From the NCBI GenBank assembly GCA_004020645.1, contig SAQL01000003.1, positions 310,001 through 374,000 on the forward strand: a stretch of 64,000 bases of DNA, given 5' to 3'. This DNA is from Mesorhizobium sp. (GTDB lineage: Bacteria > Pseudomonadota > Alphaproteobacteria > Rhizobiales > Rhizobiaceae). Positions 9,375 to 19,427 of the stretch are shown here, piece after piece. The stretch's first letter is position 1. Each line of letters opens with the position of its first letter. The translations under genes and the position numbers were made by a program. The notes beneath the pieces are model-generated. The model did no database searches, was not told the origin of the DNA, and saw nothing but the letters and a program-made list of their open reading frames with translations.

Positions 9375-10259
9375 TTGGCGGAAAGTAAGATGCCGGAAAG
9401 GCCGTTTTACCAGCCTGGCGCCAGCAGCGTGGAGGGTCTGCCGCTGCTGCTGCAGATGTTTCACACTCAGCCTCTGGTGATGCTGAAGCCGCATTGGCAT
9501 GCCCAGGTCGAGGTGAATTTCATCGTCCGCGGCGCCGTGCACTACCGCATGGATGAGCACGAGATCTCGCTTTCGGCCGGCGACATGTGCCTGTTCTGGG
9601 GCGGCCTGCCGCACCAGATGGACGATGCGTCGGACGACGCCGTCTATGCCGGCGCGCATCTGCCGCTGGTGCACTTCTTCCGGCTGCATCTTCCCGCGGA
9701 CGTCCGCAACCGGCTGATGACGGGCGCGACATTGGTGACCGGCGCCACCGACCGGTCCGACAGCGACAATTTCGAGCGCTGGAACCGCTACGTCCGGTCA
9801 GGCGATCCGGGCAAGGCCGAGCACGCCGTCAACGAACTGCTGCTGCGGCTGGAGCGGGTGCGCTTCGAACCTTACCGGCTGGTACCCGAAACTTCGATCG
9901 AGCAGGAAGCAGGCAGCCCCTTCGATCAGCAATCCCTGCGCAATGTCGGGCGCATGTGCGACTTCATTGCGGAGAATTTCCTCTATGACATCGACTGCGT
10001 GGACATCGCGGCAGCGGCCGACATCCATCCCAAATACGCCATGAGCATTTTTAAGAAATCGACCGGCATGACGCTCAACGAATATGTCAACCTGTTGCGG
10101 CTCAGCTACGCGCAGGCGCTGCTGATGCACCAGGACGCCAACGTGCTACGCGTCGCCATGGACTCCGGCTTCGGCTCGCTCAGCGCCTTCAACAAGTCGT
10201 TCCGCAAACTGGCCGGCATGTCGCCGTCCGATTTTCGCAGGGGCGCAGGCGTCAGATAG
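9375..10259 (+). CDS. AraC family transcriptional regulator
   Basis: 294 aa. The N-terminal half is a cupin-like ligand-binding domain (PHWHAQVEVNFIVRGAVHY, then LSAGDMCLFWGGLPHQM). The C-terminal ~100 residues carry two helix-turn-helix motifs (VDIAAAADIHPKYAMSIFKK and VLRVAMDSGFGSLSAFNKSF). It is divergent from the sugar ABC operon and is probably its activator. The TTG at 9375 has AAAGGAA upstream; an ATG at 9390 is an alternative that removes five residues. Confidence 0.9.
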   Translation: MAESKMPERPFYQPGASSVEGLPLLLQMFHTQPLVMLKPHWHAQVEVNFIVRGAVHYRMDEHEISLSAGDMCLFWGGLPHQMDDASDDAVYAGAHLPLVHFFRLHLPADVRNRLMTGATLVTGATDRSDSDNFERWNRYVRSGDPGKAEHAVNELLLRLERVRFEPYRLVPETSIEQEAGSPFDQQSLRNVGRMCDFIAENFLYDIDCVDIAAAADIHPKYAMSIFKKSTGMTLNEYVNLLRLSYAQALLMHQDANVLRVAMDSGFGSLSAFNKSFRKLAGMSPSDFRRGAGVR

Positions 10260-10396
10260 TCGATGCACAGCGCATAGCGGTCGATGCCGGCGCGCGCTCG
10301 ATCAGGAACGTCGCTTATATTGTAATTTGCACTACGGTCAGCCATCTTTTCTGGCAGGAATACACATGGCCACCAACGCCAGTTGAGCGCCCACGC

Positions 10397-10425
10397 AAAA
10401 ACGCACCACCGGCCGAAGCCGGTGG
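10397..10425 (-). terminator. Rho-independent terminator for the small secreted-protein gene
   Basis: Read on the minus strand: an 8-bp stem CCACCGGC/GCCGGTGG closed by a TTCG tetraloop, followed by TGCGTTTTTGCG. It lies about 170 bp downstream of the 10599 stop. Apart from this hairpin I see no gene in 10260-10598. Confidence 0.65.
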
Positions 10426-10598
10426 CGCTCTCTGGATCAGTCTGTAGGGGCAGGACCGTCCAGGGATCCCTAAGGATCGGGCTCAAATGTCGGCGTTTCC
10501 TTGATCCGGGGCATCGGTCGAACAGATGAAGGAGCCGGCCAGCCGGCAAGAATCTCGATGGTACCTGCGCCGTCGCGCGCAGCGCACGATTTGCAATT

Positions 10599-10961
10599 CT
10601 ATTCGGCAGCGTCGGGAATTTCGCCGGAGGTGTCGCCGGAAGTCGCTGCCGGGTCATCTGCGGCCGTTCTTGCCAGGAACTTGTCCAAGGCCGCTTGCAA
10701 GGACAGGGTGGCCTGCGGCGAGGCCGGCGTCGTCGAAACGACAGCCATTGCATGAGCAATTCCCCGAGTGGACTTATCCCTGGCCGCCGCAGACGTTGCG
10801 GCTCCGTGTCCCTGCGATCCGGCTGCGGCCGAGTTGCCGCCGTTGCCGTTGCTTGCGCCGTTACCCTTTCCGCCACCATTGCCGCCGGGTCCGGCGAGGA
10901 CTGGAGACGCGACAAGGGCGAGAGCGGCGACCGTTGCGAACAGACTGGTTCGAGTTTTCAT
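10599..10961 (-). CDS. small secreted Gly/Ala/Asn-rich protein, unknown function
   Basis: 120 aa. A convincing signal peptide (MKTRTSLFATVAALALVASP, cleavage after VLA) is followed by a low-complexity stretch rich in Gly, Asn, Ser and Ala (GGNGGGKGNGASNGNGG). A short C-terminal region follows (SLQAALDKFLARTAADDP). GGAGGAGTT gives a strong ribosome-binding site. No recognised domain and no Cys. It is probably an exported or cell-envelope protein; I do not recognise a function. Confidence 0.7.
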   Translation of the reverse strand: MKTRTSLFATVAALALVASPVLAGPGGNGGGKGNGASNGNGGNSAAAGSQGHGAATSAAARDKSTRGIAHAMAVVSTTPASPQATLSLQAALDKFLARTAADDPAATSGDTSGEIPDAAE

Positions 10962-11224
10962 AACTCCTCCTTCGAGCCGCCCTCCCGCCAGGATGGATCC
11001 GGACTATGCGTATGAGGACTCACTAATATGATGGTCCACTACCTAGCCAGTTTGGTTCAAATGCACCTGTCCGCAAGGGACCTTGGTCCGGAATTGAAAG
11101 GCAAAGGTCCTAACTCTAATTGGTATTCCGAGCGGCGAACAAAGCGGCTGCAAGGCCACAACCACAGCCGGCAAGCGACAAACTCGTTCCGTCTGCTGGG
11201 TGATGCCGTGCAGCCCAAAAACGA

Positions 11225-11250
11225 AAAAGCCGCGGCGAACCGCGGCTTTT
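11225..11250 (-). terminator. terminator downstream of tRNA-Gly
   Basis: An 11-bp symmetric hairpin AAAAGCCGCGG-CGAA-CCGCGGCTTTT, followed on the minus strand by a further T-rich stretch. It lies just 3' of the minus-strand tRNA gene. The A/T flanks on both sides mean it could act in either direction. Confidence 0.85.
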
Positions 11251-11276
11251 CGATGCTTGATTCCCTTAGAGGAAAT

Positions 11277-11351
11277 TGGAGCGGGTGAAGCGATTCGAAC
11301 GCTCGACCCCAACCTTGGCAAGGTTGTGCTCTACCCCTGAGCTACACCCGC
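11277..11351 (-). tRNA. tRNA-Gly (anticodon GCC)
   Basis: The minus strand folds as a full cloverleaf: acceptor GCGGGTG/CACCCGC, D-arm GCTCAGGGGTAGAGC, anticodon arm CAACCTTGCCAAGGTTG with GCC in the loop, T-arm with GTTCGAATC, discriminator T and an encoded CCA (11277-11279). GCC reads GGC and GGU codons. There is no integrase or duplicated 3' end nearby, so no sign that it serves as an attachment site. Confidence 0.96.
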
Positions 11352-11582
11352 TCGCGCGGCTTTTGGGCCGCAAGCCGCGCCTATATGGCTGAAGGGCGCG
11401 GCGATTGCAACAGGGAAATCGCAGGTTTTTTGGCCGCACCCGGCGACGTAAACAAGCCTTCCGCAGCGTCGATCGTGCACGGAATCAGCGCGTCGCCGCG
11501 CAACGGTCTTGTCTCGGCCGCGTCATTGGCCGTAAACGGCATGATCCAAACCGCGACAACAACAAGTCCCACAAGAAACAAC

Positions 11583-12080
11583 ATGCCGAAAACCGAAGCC
11601 GAGCTTTTCGCCTTTCTCACCGATCTCGGGATCGAGGTCTCGACCTTGCGTCATCCGCCGCTGTTCACGGTCGCCGATTCGCAGGCGCTGCGTGGAGAAA
11701 TTGCCGGCGGGCACACCAAGAATCTTTTCCTCAAGGACAAGAAAGACAATTTCTTCCTGGTCAGCGTCGGCGAGGAGGCGGTGGTCGATCTCAAGCAGAT
11801 CCACAATGTCATCGGCGCCGCCGGGCGCGTGTCCTTCGGCAAGCCGGAGATGCTGATGAAGCTTCTCGGCGTCGTTCCGGGGGCGGTCACGGTGTTCGGC
11901 TTGATCAACGACAAGGAGTTACGGGTCAAGGTCGTTCTCGACCAGGAGTTGATGGGCCATGCGGTGATCAATGCCCATCCGCTGACCAATGAGGCAACGA
12001 CATCGATCGCCGCCGCCGACCTCGTTAAATTCGTCGAGGCAACCGGGCATGATGCTGTTATCTTGAAAGTCACAGCATGA
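11583..12080 (+). CDS. prolyl-tRNA editing protein, YbaK/ProX family
   Basis: 165 aa from the ATG at 11583. It is a single YbaK/aminoacyl-tRNA-editing domain with conserved segments HPPLFTVADSQALRGEIAGG, TKNLFLKDKKDNFFLV and the invariant lysine in TKNLFLKD. ProX-type proteins hydrolyse Ala-tRNA(Pro) made by mistake by prolyl-tRNA synthetase. The frame is open upstream to 11385, but that stretch is not conserved-looking and overlaps the promoter. The start has only a weak Shine-Dalgarno. Confidence 0.9.
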   Translation: MPKTEAELFAFLTDLGIEVSTLRHPPLFTVADSQALRGEIAGGHTKNLFLKDKKDNFFLVSVGEEAVVDLKQIHNVIGAAGRVSFGKPEMLMKLLGVVPGAVTVFGLINDKELRVKVVLDQELMGHAVINAHPLTNEATTSIAAADLVKFVEATGHDAVILKVTA

Positions 12081-12173
12081 TCGCCACATGGATGACGATA
12101 AACCGACTTGCGAGTGGGGATAAGGACGTAGCGCCGGGCCGGTGGCCTGCGGCGCGACCGAAAGGATGACGAG

Positions 12174-13160
12174 ATGAGCGACAACAATCCATTTGGCAGC
12201 AGTGGCGGGCAGTATGCCACGTCGGTGCAATATGGCGGCACTGACGCCACCCCCGCGAAAGTCGCGCTTGGCGAGCCGCCTGTCGCCGTCGACGTCATCA
12301 AGGATACGACGACCGCCACATTTGCCGCCGACGTCATCCAGGAATCGCGCCGTCAGCCGGTGCTGGTCGATTTCTGGGCGCCATGGTGCGGACCCTGCAA
12401 GCAACTGACGCCGCTGCTGGAAAAGGCGGTCACGGCCGCCGGCGGCAAGGTCAAGCTGGTCAAGATGAACATCGACGACCATCCTTCGATCGCCGGACAG
12501 CTCGGCATCCAGTCGATACCGGCAGTCATCGCCTTCAGGGACGGCCAGCCGGTCGACGGCTTCATGGGCGCCATTCCCGAGAGCCAGATCGCCGCGTTCA
12601 TCCAGAAGGTCGGCGGCAAGAATAATGGTGCGCCGCAGGTGGCCGAGGCGCTTGCCGCGGCCGCGGAGGCGCGCGACGCCGGCGATGTGCAGACCGCGGC
12701 GGATATCTACGACGCGATCCTGGAACAGGCGCCGGAGACGATCGAGGCGATTGCCGGGCTGGGCGATCTGCTGTTCGAGGCCGGCGATGCCGACGGCGCA
12801 GAAGCCGTGCTGGCGCGGGCGCCGGAAGCAAAAAAGGATGCGCCGCCGCTTGCCGCGCTGCGTGCCAAGATGGCGCTTGCCGCGCAGGCACAAGCACTTG
12901 GCAATCCGGCCGAGCTCGAGCGGCGCCTGGCTGAGAACCCCGGGGACCACCAGGCACGGTTCGATCTTGCCATGATCCAGAACGCCAACGGCGAGCGCAT
13001 GGCCGCGGCCGACAATTTGCTGGCGATCGTCAAAGCCGATCGCTCGTGGAACGACGACGGCGCCAAGACGCAATTGCTGCAGTTCTTCGAGGCATGGGGC
13101 ATGACCGACGAAGCAACGCTGGCGGCGCGGCGCAAATTGTCGTCGCTGCTGTTTTCCTGA
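12174..13160 (+). CDS. thioredoxin-TPR co-chaperone (YbbN/CnoX-like)
   Basis: 328 aa. Residues of about 40-145 are a thioredoxin fold with active-site FWAPWCGPCK (Cys72-Gly-Pro-Cys75). Residues of about 150-325 are Ala-rich TPR-like helices (GDLLFEAGDADGAEAVLAR, DHQARFDLAMIQNANGERMA). The domain order matches YbbN/CnoX, a holdase-type co-chaperone working with DnaK and GroEL. Unlike E. coli YbbN, which has lost the CxxC pair, this protein keeps a full CGPC, so redox activity is expected. Confidence 0.93.
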   Translation: MSDNNPFGSSGGQYATSVQYGGTDATPAKVALGEPPVAVDVIKDTTTATFAADVIQESRRQPVLVDFWAPWCGPCKQLTPLLEKAVTAAGGKVKLVKMNIDDHPSIAGQLGIQSIPAVIAFRDGQPVDGFMGAIPESQIAAFIQKVGGKNNGAPQVAEALAAAAEARDAGDVQTAADIYDAILEQAPETIEAIAGLGDLLFEAGDADGAEAVLARAPEAKKDAPPLAALRAKMALAAQAQALGNPAELERRLAENPGDHQARFDLAMIQNANGERMAAADNLLAIVKADRSWNDDGAKTQLLQFFEAWGMTDEATLAARRKLSSLLFS

Positions 13161-13315
13161 GCGCGCATCAAGCTGTTTTTGCCTGAATGGCCTTGCGGTC
13201 GGCGGCGGCTGCGCCAGATTAGGGCGAGAGATCAGGCCGTCGGTTCTCTCGCTTGTGCCGATCGGGGAGGATCGGGATTTGATGCGCTTCTTGAGGAAGC
13301 GAGCGGAGGTTCGAA

Positions 13316-13987
13316 GTGCAGGCGGGAAACGCGCATTACCGGCTCGATACGGATTTGCCGTCGACGGTGCCGATCTTCCCGCTTGAGGGCGCATTGCTGC
13401 TGCCGGGTGGCCGCATGCCGCTCAACATTTTTGAGCCGCGCTATCTTGAGATGGTGGATGAGGCGATCGCCGGATCGCGGCTGATCGGCGTCATACAGCC
13501 CAGCCTCGACGGCGCGCGGCGTGCCGACGGCGAGCCGGAGCTTTGCAATGTCGGCTGCGCCGGACGCATTATCGCGCTTTCCGAGAGCGGCGACGGCCGT
13601 TACCTGATTTCGCTGCAAGGTGTGTGCCGGTTTCGCATCGTGCAGGAACTCGCGGTCAAGACGCCCTTCCGCCAGTGCCGGTTTGCGCCCTTTCTCACCG
13701 ATCTCGACGAAGATCAGGCAGAGGCCGGGATCGACCGGCCGGCACTGCTCAAGGCGTTTCGCGCCTATTTGCAGGCCAACGATCTTGAAGCCGACTGGGA
13801 AAGCGTCAGCCGCGCCGAAAATGCCATGCTGGTCAATGCGCTATCGATGATGGCTCCCTACGGGCCGGCCGAGAAACAGGCGCTGCTCGAAGCGGCGGAT
13901 TTGAAGACACGCGCCGAAACGCTGATCGCCATCACCGAAATGGCGCTGGCACGCGAAAACGAGGATTTCGGCTCGAGTCTGCAATAG
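13316..13987 (+). CDS. Lon N-terminal (substrate-binding) domain protein
   Basis: 223 aa, GTG start with GGAGG ideally placed upstream. It is a stand-alone Lon substrate-binding (LAN/PUA-like) domain: VPIFPLEGALLLPGGRMPLN, then IFEPRYLEMVDEAIAGSRLI. There is no ATPase or protease domain. Stand-alone members are common in alphaproteobacteria, next to thioredoxin and Trm112 genes as here. Function unproven; probably protein quality control or binding. Confidence 0.9.
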   Translation: MQAGNAHYRLDTDLPSTVPIFPLEGALLLPGGRMPLNIFEPRYLEMVDEAIAGSRLIGVIQPSLDGARRADGEPELCNVGCAGRIIALSESGDGRYLISLQGVCRFRIVQELAVKTPFRQCRFAPFLTDLDEDQAEAGIDRPALLKAFRAYLQANDLEADWESVSRAENAMLVNALSMMAPYGPAEKQALLEAADLKTRAETLIAITEMALARENEDFGSSLQ

Positions 13988-13991
13988 GCGG

Positions 13992-14150
13992 CTCTTCCTT
14001 CTCCCCTTGTGGGAGAAGGTGGATTGGCGCGCAGCGCCAAGACGGTTGAGGGTTGGACGGATCGCCGTCGGTGCCAAGCTGGAACACCCCTCATCCGACC
14101 GAGCTTCGCTCGGCCACCTTCTCCCACAAGGGGAGAAGGGAGAGCCGCGC
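13992..14150. repeat. REP-like palindromic element (family A, ~150 bp)
   Basis: Near copy of the element at 7854-8005: CTTCTCCCCTTGTGGGAG at one end and CTTCTCCCACAAGGGGAG at the other, with GATTGGCGCGCAGCGCC and GGTGCCAAGCTGGAAC between. It lies between the Lon-domain gene and the Trm112 gene. Confidence 0.8.
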
Positions 14151-14188
14151 GAAAGCTGAAGTGATTGCCCTGGAGAAGGACAGACCGA

Positions 14189-14425
14189 ATGGTGGATGGG
14201 CGTGATGGAAAGAAGGCCAATGTCGATCCCAGGCTGCTGGAATTGCTGGCCTGCCCGCTGACCAAGGGCCCGCTTACCTGGGATCCGGAGCGCAACGAGC
14301 TCATCTCGAGGGTCGCACGGCTTGCCTATCCGGTGCGTGATGGCATCCCGATCATGCTGCCTTCGGAGGCGCGTTCGCTCCCCTTCGAGGACGGATTGCC
14401 GCCGCGCCTGGGCGGACCGGCCTGA
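14189..14425 (+). CDS. Trm112 family protein
   Basis: 78 aa from the ATG at 14189 (GGAGAAGGA upstream). The core [36 protein letters not shown] is the bacterial Trm112-like (YcaR) signature. Eukaryotic and archaeal Trm112 proteins activate RNA and protein methyltransferases; the role of the bacterial form is less certain. Only one Cys of a possible zinc knuckle is present, so zinc binding is doubtful. It converges with dnaE2, 12 bp away. Confidence 0.88.
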   Translation: MVDGRDGKKANVDPRLLELLACPLTKGPLTWDPERNELISRVARLAYPVRDGIPIMLPSEARSLPFEDGLPPRLGGPA

Positions 14426-14436
14426 ACGTGTAAGGC

Positions 14437-17400
14437 CTATTGAAAATTGCGCCCCTTGGGCAGCACCTTCTCCGCCTTTCCCGACAGCGCCGCGAGATCC
14501 TGCTGGACCGGCGCGGCTTGTGGGGCATTCGCATCTGCAGCGCCCTTTTTACGGTTGCCATTCTCCATGCGCCCACTGGCTGAACGCTCATTGACAGGCT
14601 GGCCGGTACCGGCCTCCTCCAAAAGCACGGACAGCCAAGGCGTCAGATCCTCGACCTTCTCGGCGACGATATGGATGACGTCCGATTCCGACTGCAGTTT
14701 GCCGGTGACACGGACCAGCCGCGCCCCCATGACAATGGGCCGGTAGCGGTTGAAGGTTCTTTCCCAGAAAATGACGTTGGCGACCGCCTGCTCGTCTTCC
14801 AGCGTCAGGAAAATCGCTTTGGCGTTACCCGGCCGCTGCCGCACCAGGACAAGGCCGGCGACCGAAACGCGCTTGCCGTCCCGAACCTGGCCGAGGCGCG
14901 CATTGGGCGTGACGCCGGAACGGTCCAGCCGCTGGCGCAGAAAGGCCAACGGATGCGCCTTCAGCGACAGGCCGAGCGAACGGTAGTCGTGGACGACGTG
15001 CTCGCCGAGCGGCATTGTCGGCAGCCTGGTCTCGGGCTCGAGATAGCGCAAGCGGATCCCCGGCTGGTCGAATAGCGGCAGGGTCTCGGCGGCACTCCTG
15101 CCGTCGAGCGCGCGGACCGCCCACAGGGCGTCGCGGCGGTCGAGACCGAGCGAACGGAAGGCGTCGGCTTGCGCCAGCTTCTCGATCTCGTCGACATAGA
15201 GGCCTGAGCGAAGCCAGACATCGCGAACGGTTGCGTAGCCGTCGCCGCGTCTGGCGACAAACACCTCCATGCGCTCCTTCGACAGGCCCTTGACCTGGCG
15301 AAAACCCAGCCGGACGGCATGGCTGGTCCGGATGACGCCGCGCATCTGGGCATGGCGGTCGAGGATGCGGGCCGGGTCGAAGGGCGCTTCCTCCAATGCG
15401 CAGTCCCAACCGGAAAAATTGACGTCGATCTCGCGGATTTCGACGCCATGGTCGCTTGCGTCGCGGACAAGCTGAGCCGGCTGATAGAATCCCATCGGCT
15501 GGGAATTCAGGATCGCGGCGCAGAACACGTCGGGATAGAAGGTCTTGAACCAGCAGGAGGCATAGACCAGCAGGGCGAAGGAGGCGGCATGGCTTTCGGG
15601 AAAGCCGTATTCACCAAACCCCTCGATCTGTTTGAAGCAGCGCTCGGCGAAGTCCTTTTCGTAACCCCGCAAAACCATGCCGTCGACCATCCGCTTGCGA
15701 TAATTGCCGATCGTGCCGGTGCGCTTGAAAGTGGCCATGGCGCGGCGCAGTTCATCGGCCTCGCCCGGCCTGAAGCCGCCGGCGACGATGGCGATCTTCA
15801 TCGCCTGTTCCTGGAACAGCGGCACGCCCAGCGTCCTGCCGAGTATCTCTTCCAGCTCCGGCTTGGGATATTCGGGCTTTTCCTTGCCCTGCCGGCGGCG
15901 CAGATAGGGGTGGACCATGTCGCCCTGGATCGGGCCCGGCCGCACGATCGCCACCTCGATGACGAGGTCATAGAATGTTTTCGGCTTGAGCCGCGGCAGC
16001 ATCGACATCTGCGCGCGCGATTCGATCTGGAAGACGCCAATCGTGTCGGCACGGCAGATCATGTCGTAGACATGTTCGTCCTCGGCAGGGAGGGTGGCCA
16101 GCACATAGGGCTGGCCATAGTCATCCCGCGCATCAGGATAATGATCCTGGAGCAGGGTGAAGGCGCGCTGCAGGCAGGTCAGCATGCCGAGCGCCAACAC
16201 GTCGACCTTGAGGATTTTCACCGCGTCGAGATCGTCCTTGTCCCACTCGACCATCTTGCGTTCGTCCATCGCCGTCTTGATGATGGGCACGATCTCGTCG
16301 AGCCGATCCCTGGTGATGACGAAGCCGCCGACATGCTGCGACAGATGACGGGGAAAGCCCATGATCTCGTTGGCGCATTCGATCACCTGCCTTGTCGCTG
16401 GATCGGTCTGATCGAGGCCGCCGGCCCTGGTCTCCTTTTCGCCGAGCTCCGAGGTCGACCAGCCCCAGATCGAGCTGGACAACGCGCTCCTGACGTCGTC
16501 CGACAGGCCCATCGCCTTGGCCACTTCGCGCATCGCCGACCGGCCCCGGTAGCTGACGACGGCCGCGGCAAGCGCGGTACGCTTGGCGCTGTATTTGGAA
16601 TAGATATACTGGATGACCTCTTCGCGCTTTTCATGTTCGAAATCGACATCGATATCGGGTGGCTCGTTTCTTTCCTCGGAAATGAAGCGCTCGAAAAGCG
16701 AGTCGATCCGCTCGGGGCCCACTTCGGTGATGCCGATGCAATAGCAGACCACCGAGTTGGCCGCGGAGCCGCGTCCCTGGCAGAGTATGCCCTGGCTGCG
16801 GGCGAATTTGACGATGTCGTAGACAGTCAGGAAATAGCGCGCGTAATTCAGGCGCTCGATCAAAGCGAGCTCTTCCCGGATGCGCTTCGTCACATCGGCG
16901 GGAACGCCTGAGGGATAGCGTATCGCAGCTCCCTCTCGAGCCAGCCGTTCCAGTTCGGCCTGTGGCCCGAGGCCCGATTCCGTCGGTTCGTCGGGATAAT
17001 TGTATTGGAGGTCACTGAGAGAGAAGCTCAATTCGCTGGCAAAGCGCAGCGTTTCCGCCAGTGCTTGCGGATGCCTGCGGAAAAGCCGCGCCATCTCCAT
17101 TGGCGGCTTCAAATGGCGCTCGGCATTGGCCACCAGTTCCAGCCCCACTTCGGCAACAGGTACGTTGAGGCGGATCGCCGTCAGCACGTCCTGCAACCGG
17201 CGCCGTTCGGACGTATGGTAAAGAACGTCGTTGGTCGCCATCAGCGGAATGCCTGATACCTCAGCCATGGCAGCGGCCTGCTCGATACGGAAGCGGTCGT
17301 TGCCGTGATAATCTGGCGAAACGGCAAGCCGCAAAGCCTTGCCGAAGCGATCTTTGAGCCGACTAAGAACAGTGAGATCATCATTGGCGTCCGCCGACAG

Positions 17401-17802
17401 ATCCGGCAGGACTGCCAGCGACATGAGATCGCCCCATTCGAAAAGGTCGTCGCGATAGAGAAGCGGTGCGCCCTTTTCGCTTTCGTCGCGCATATTGGCT
17501 TGCGTCAGCATGCGGCACAGATGGCCCCAGCCCTTGCGGTCCTGCGGATAGGCGAGAACGTCGGGCGTGCCGTCGCAAAAAACCAGGCGGCAGCCAGGAT
17601 GATAGGAAAGACCTTCCACCTTGGCCTGCTGCCAGGCGCGCACGACGCCGGCCACCGTATTGCGGTCGGCAAGCCCGATCGACGAAAAGCCCAGGAACTT
17701 TGCCGCGACCACCAGCTCCTCCGGCTTCGAGGCGCCGCGCAGGAACGAGAAATTCGACTGGATGCCGAATTCGGCATAGGGAACGGCCGTCAGCGCGTTC
17801 AT
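14437..17802 (-). CDS. dnaE2: error-prone DNA polymerase DnaE2 (ImuC)
   Basis: 1121 aa, the usual DnaE2 length. An N-terminal PHP domain ([17 protein letters not shown]) is followed by a C-family polymerase palm with the catalytic [16 protein letters not shown] motif, then fingers, HhH and OB regions ([20 protein letters not shown]). DnaE2 performs translesion synthesis during SOS-induced mutagenesis and works with ImuA and ImuB. The start overlaps the imuB stop as ATGA. Expression should follow LexA through the site at 20308-20322. Confidence 0.96.
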   Translation of the reverse strand: MNALTAVPYAEFGIQSNFSFLRGASKPEELVVAAKFLGFSSIGLADRNTVAGVVRAWQQAKVEGLSYHPGCRLVFCDGTPDVLAYPQDRKGWGHLCRMLTQANMRDESEKGAPLLYRDDLFEWGDLMSLAVLPDLSADANDDLTVLSRLKDRFGKALRLAVSPDYHGNDRFRIEQAAAMAEVSGIPLMATNDVLYHTSERRRLQDVLTAIRLNVPVAEVGLELVANAERHLKPPMEMARLFRRHPQALAETLRFASELSFSLSDLQYNYPDEPTESGLGPQAELERLAREGAAIRYPSGVPADVTKRIREELALIERLNYARYFLTVYDIVKFARSQGILCQGRGSAANSVVCYCIGITEVGPERIDSLFERFISEERNEPPDIDVDFEHEKREEVIQYIYSKYSAKRTALAAAVVSYRGRSAMREVAKAMGLSDDVRSALSSSIWGWSTSELGEKETRAGGLDQTDPATRQVIECANEIMGFPRHLSQHVGGFVITRDRLDEIVPIIKTAMDERKMVEWDKDDLDAVKILKVDVLALGMLTCLQRAFTLLQDHYPDARDDYGQPYVLATLPAEDEHVYDMICRADTIGVFQIESRAQMSMLPRLKPKTFYDLVIEVAIVRPGPIQGDMVHPYLRRRQGKEKPEYPKPELEEILGRTLGVPLFQEQAMKIAIVAGGFRPGEADELRRAMATFKRTGTIGNYRKRMVDGMVLRGYEKDFAERCFKQIEGFGEYGFPESHAASFALLVYASCWFKTFYPDVFCAAILNSQPMGFYQPAQLVRDASDHGVEIREIDVNFSGWDCALEEAPFDPARILDRHAQMRGVIRTSHAVRLGFRQVKGLSKERMEVFVARRGDGYATVRDVWLRSGLYVDEIEKLAQADAFRSLGLDRRDALWAVRALDGRSAAETLPLFDQPGIRLRYLEPETRLPTMPLGEHVVHDYRSLGLSLKAHPLAFLRQRLDRSGVTPNARLGQVRDGKRVSVAGLVLVRQRPGNAKAIFLTLEDEQAVANVIFWERTFNRYRPIVMGARLVRVTGKLQSESDVIHIVAEKVEDLTPWLSVLLEEAGTGQPVNERSASGRMENGNRKKGAADANAPQAAPVQQDLAALSGKAEKVLPKGRNFQ

Positions 17803-19427
17803 GCGAAGACCCCATGCATGAACCAGCGCGGCGCAGCCTGCGAGGCGCCGTAGAGACCCTGGCGGTAGAGCCAGTAACGGCGGCCGTCGCTATCCTCGAT
17901 GCGGAAATAATCCCGGGTCGGCGTGTCTTCCTGCCCCGCCGCCTCCCGCCACCATTCCGGGGCGATGCGTTCGGGCCCTTCGGCGCGCGCGACCCGGTAG
18001 AGAGCCCGCCGCCAACGGAAATTCATCGGCGGTCCCTCCGGCATTTCGGTGGCCGGCACCTCGATCGGTTCGGGCGAACGGAACAGCCGGATCGGCCGCT
18101 CCGGCCGAAAGACAGGCTTGGAGGAAGTGTCTTGCATCTTGCCCGGCTTCTTCGGCGGAGAGACCCTTTGCGGCGCCTCCGCATAGGGAAGCATGGCGAC
18201 GGCGCGCTCCGGCAGATGACTCTCGACGGCGACCGGTTTCAAAACCGCGCTGTCGCCGAGCCGGGCGCGGATGCGGTCGGCGAAAAGGGCGATGTCGGCG
18301 CCGTCGTCGCGCGTCTCGCCGGCGAGATCCGCCTGCTGCATGTCGAAGGCCGCGGCCGACAGGACCGAGAGGCGCACGAGATCGAAGCCATAGCCGGCAT
18401 CGATGTCCTGTTCGAGCGCGGCAAGCCTTTCGTGAAACAATTTCTGGATCAGCAGCGGCTCGCGCAACGGCCGCGAGGTGCCGACGGCGATGCGGCTGAC
18501 GGCGCCGTCGACGCGGAAAAGCAGCAGCGCCAGCCTTCTTGCGCCCTCGCCGCGGCGTTCGAGGTCCGCTTTCAAAGTCGTCGCCAGCATTTTCACCAGC
18601 CGCTCTATTTCGTCGGTCAGCATGATGGGTTCTGCGAGATGGCGTTCGACCGAAAGCGGCGCCATCGGCAGGCGCGGCGACACCGCCTCGTCGAGGCGGC
18701 CGAGCGCCTGGTCTAGACGCAAAAGCAGCGAGACACCGAAGCGGCGGGCGAGCGGCGCGCGCGGTGCTGCCATGACGGCGCCCGCCGTACGCAGGCCGAC
18801 GCTTTCCAGGCTGGCGCGGATATCAGGCTCGATGCGCAGCGCCGCCAGCGGCAAGGGTGCGAGAAGCGCTTCCTCTTCGCCGCAGGGAACGATGCGGTCA
18901 CTGGCAAACCGTGCCGCCGCCCAGGCAGCACCTGGTGTGGCGGCAAGGCCGGCGCGGACATCGAAACCCTGATGGAAAAAGCGCGACAGGATGTCGTCCA
19001 GCATCGACCGTTCGCCGCCGAAAAGATGGGTGCAGCCGGTGACGTCGAGGAACAGGCCATCGGCAGCGTCGAGCGCCACCAGCGGGGTGTAGCGGTCGCA
19101 CCAGTCGGCAAGGCTTTCGAGCAGGCGGCGGTCGGCCTCGGGATTGGCTTCCACCACGTCGACCGACGGATGCATGGCGCGCGCGTCGGCTATGCCCATG
19201 CCGCGCTTCAGGTGAAGCGCCTCAGCCCGCTCGTCGAGGGCGGCGATGCGCTGCGCGTTCCCCTGGCGATGGCTGATCACCAGGGGCAGGTGATCCGACG
19301 GCCGGGAACGCCAGGACCGCCCCAGACGCTGCCGCAGGATCCTTTCCGCGGCGAGATGCGGAAACCACAGGGACAGGATTCGCTGCCCGTTCTTCCCCGG
19401 TCCTTCTTTCCTCAAAACTGCGTTCAT
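17799..19427 (-). CDS. imuB: ImuB, Y-family DNA polymerase-like mutasome subunit
   Basis: About 542 aa from the ATG at 19427. The N-terminus [20 protein letters not shown] is the ImuB signature; it replaces the DxD metal site of active Y-family polymerases, so the protein is expected to be catalytically dead and to act as the beta-clamp and DnaE2 adaptor. The palm/little-finger region includes [16 protein letters not shown]. The frame is open upstream for 71 more codons, but that part is Arg/Pro/Ser-rich shadow of imuA. The chosen start lies 206 nt inside the 3' end of imuA. Confidence 0.93.
   Translation of the reverse strand: MNAVLRKEGPGKNGQRILSLWFPHLAAERILRQRLGRSWRSRPSDHLPLVISHRQGNAQRIAALDERAEALHLKRGMGIADARAMHPSVDVVEANPEADRRLLESLADWCDRYTPLVALDAADGLFLDVTGCTHLFGGERSMLDDILSRFFHQGFDVRAGLAATPGAAWAAARFASDRIVPCGEEEALLAPLPLAALRIEPDIRASLESVGLRTAGAVMAAPRAPLARRFGVSLLLRLDQALGRLDEAVSPRLPMAPLSVERHLAEPIMLTDEIERLVKMLATTLKADLERRGEGARRLALLLFRVDGAVSRIAVGTSRPLREPLLIQKLFHERLAALEQDIDAGYGFDLVRLSVLSAAAFDMQQADLAGETRDDGADIALFADRIRARLGDSAVLKPVAVESHLPERAVAMLPYAEAPQRVSPPKKPGKMQDTSSKPVFRPERPIRLFRSPEPIEVPATEMPEGPPMNFRWRRALYRVARAEGPERIAPEWWREAAGQEDTPTRDYFRIEDSDGRRYWLYRQGLYGASQAAPRWFMHGVFA

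Noticed and set aside
10106..10915. 269-codon frame on the minus strand
   Set aside because: Crosses the AraC gene end, a terminator and the small secreted-protein gene; composition is typical of a shadow frame.
11028..11288. 86-codon plus-strand frame
   Set aside because: Runs through the tRNA terminator and into the tRNA; not protein-like.
11277..11351. tRNA-Gly as an integration site for a mobile island
   Set aside because: No integrase and no repeated tRNA 3' end nearby; genes on both sides are ordinary chromosomal ones.
15319..16911. 530-codon open frame on the plus strand
   Set aside because: Lies fully antisense to dnaE2; the translated protein shows no recognisable domain.
17466..18716. 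416-codon open frame on the plus strand
   Set aside because: Antisense to dnaE2 and imuB; Arg/Pro/Ala-rich and featureless.
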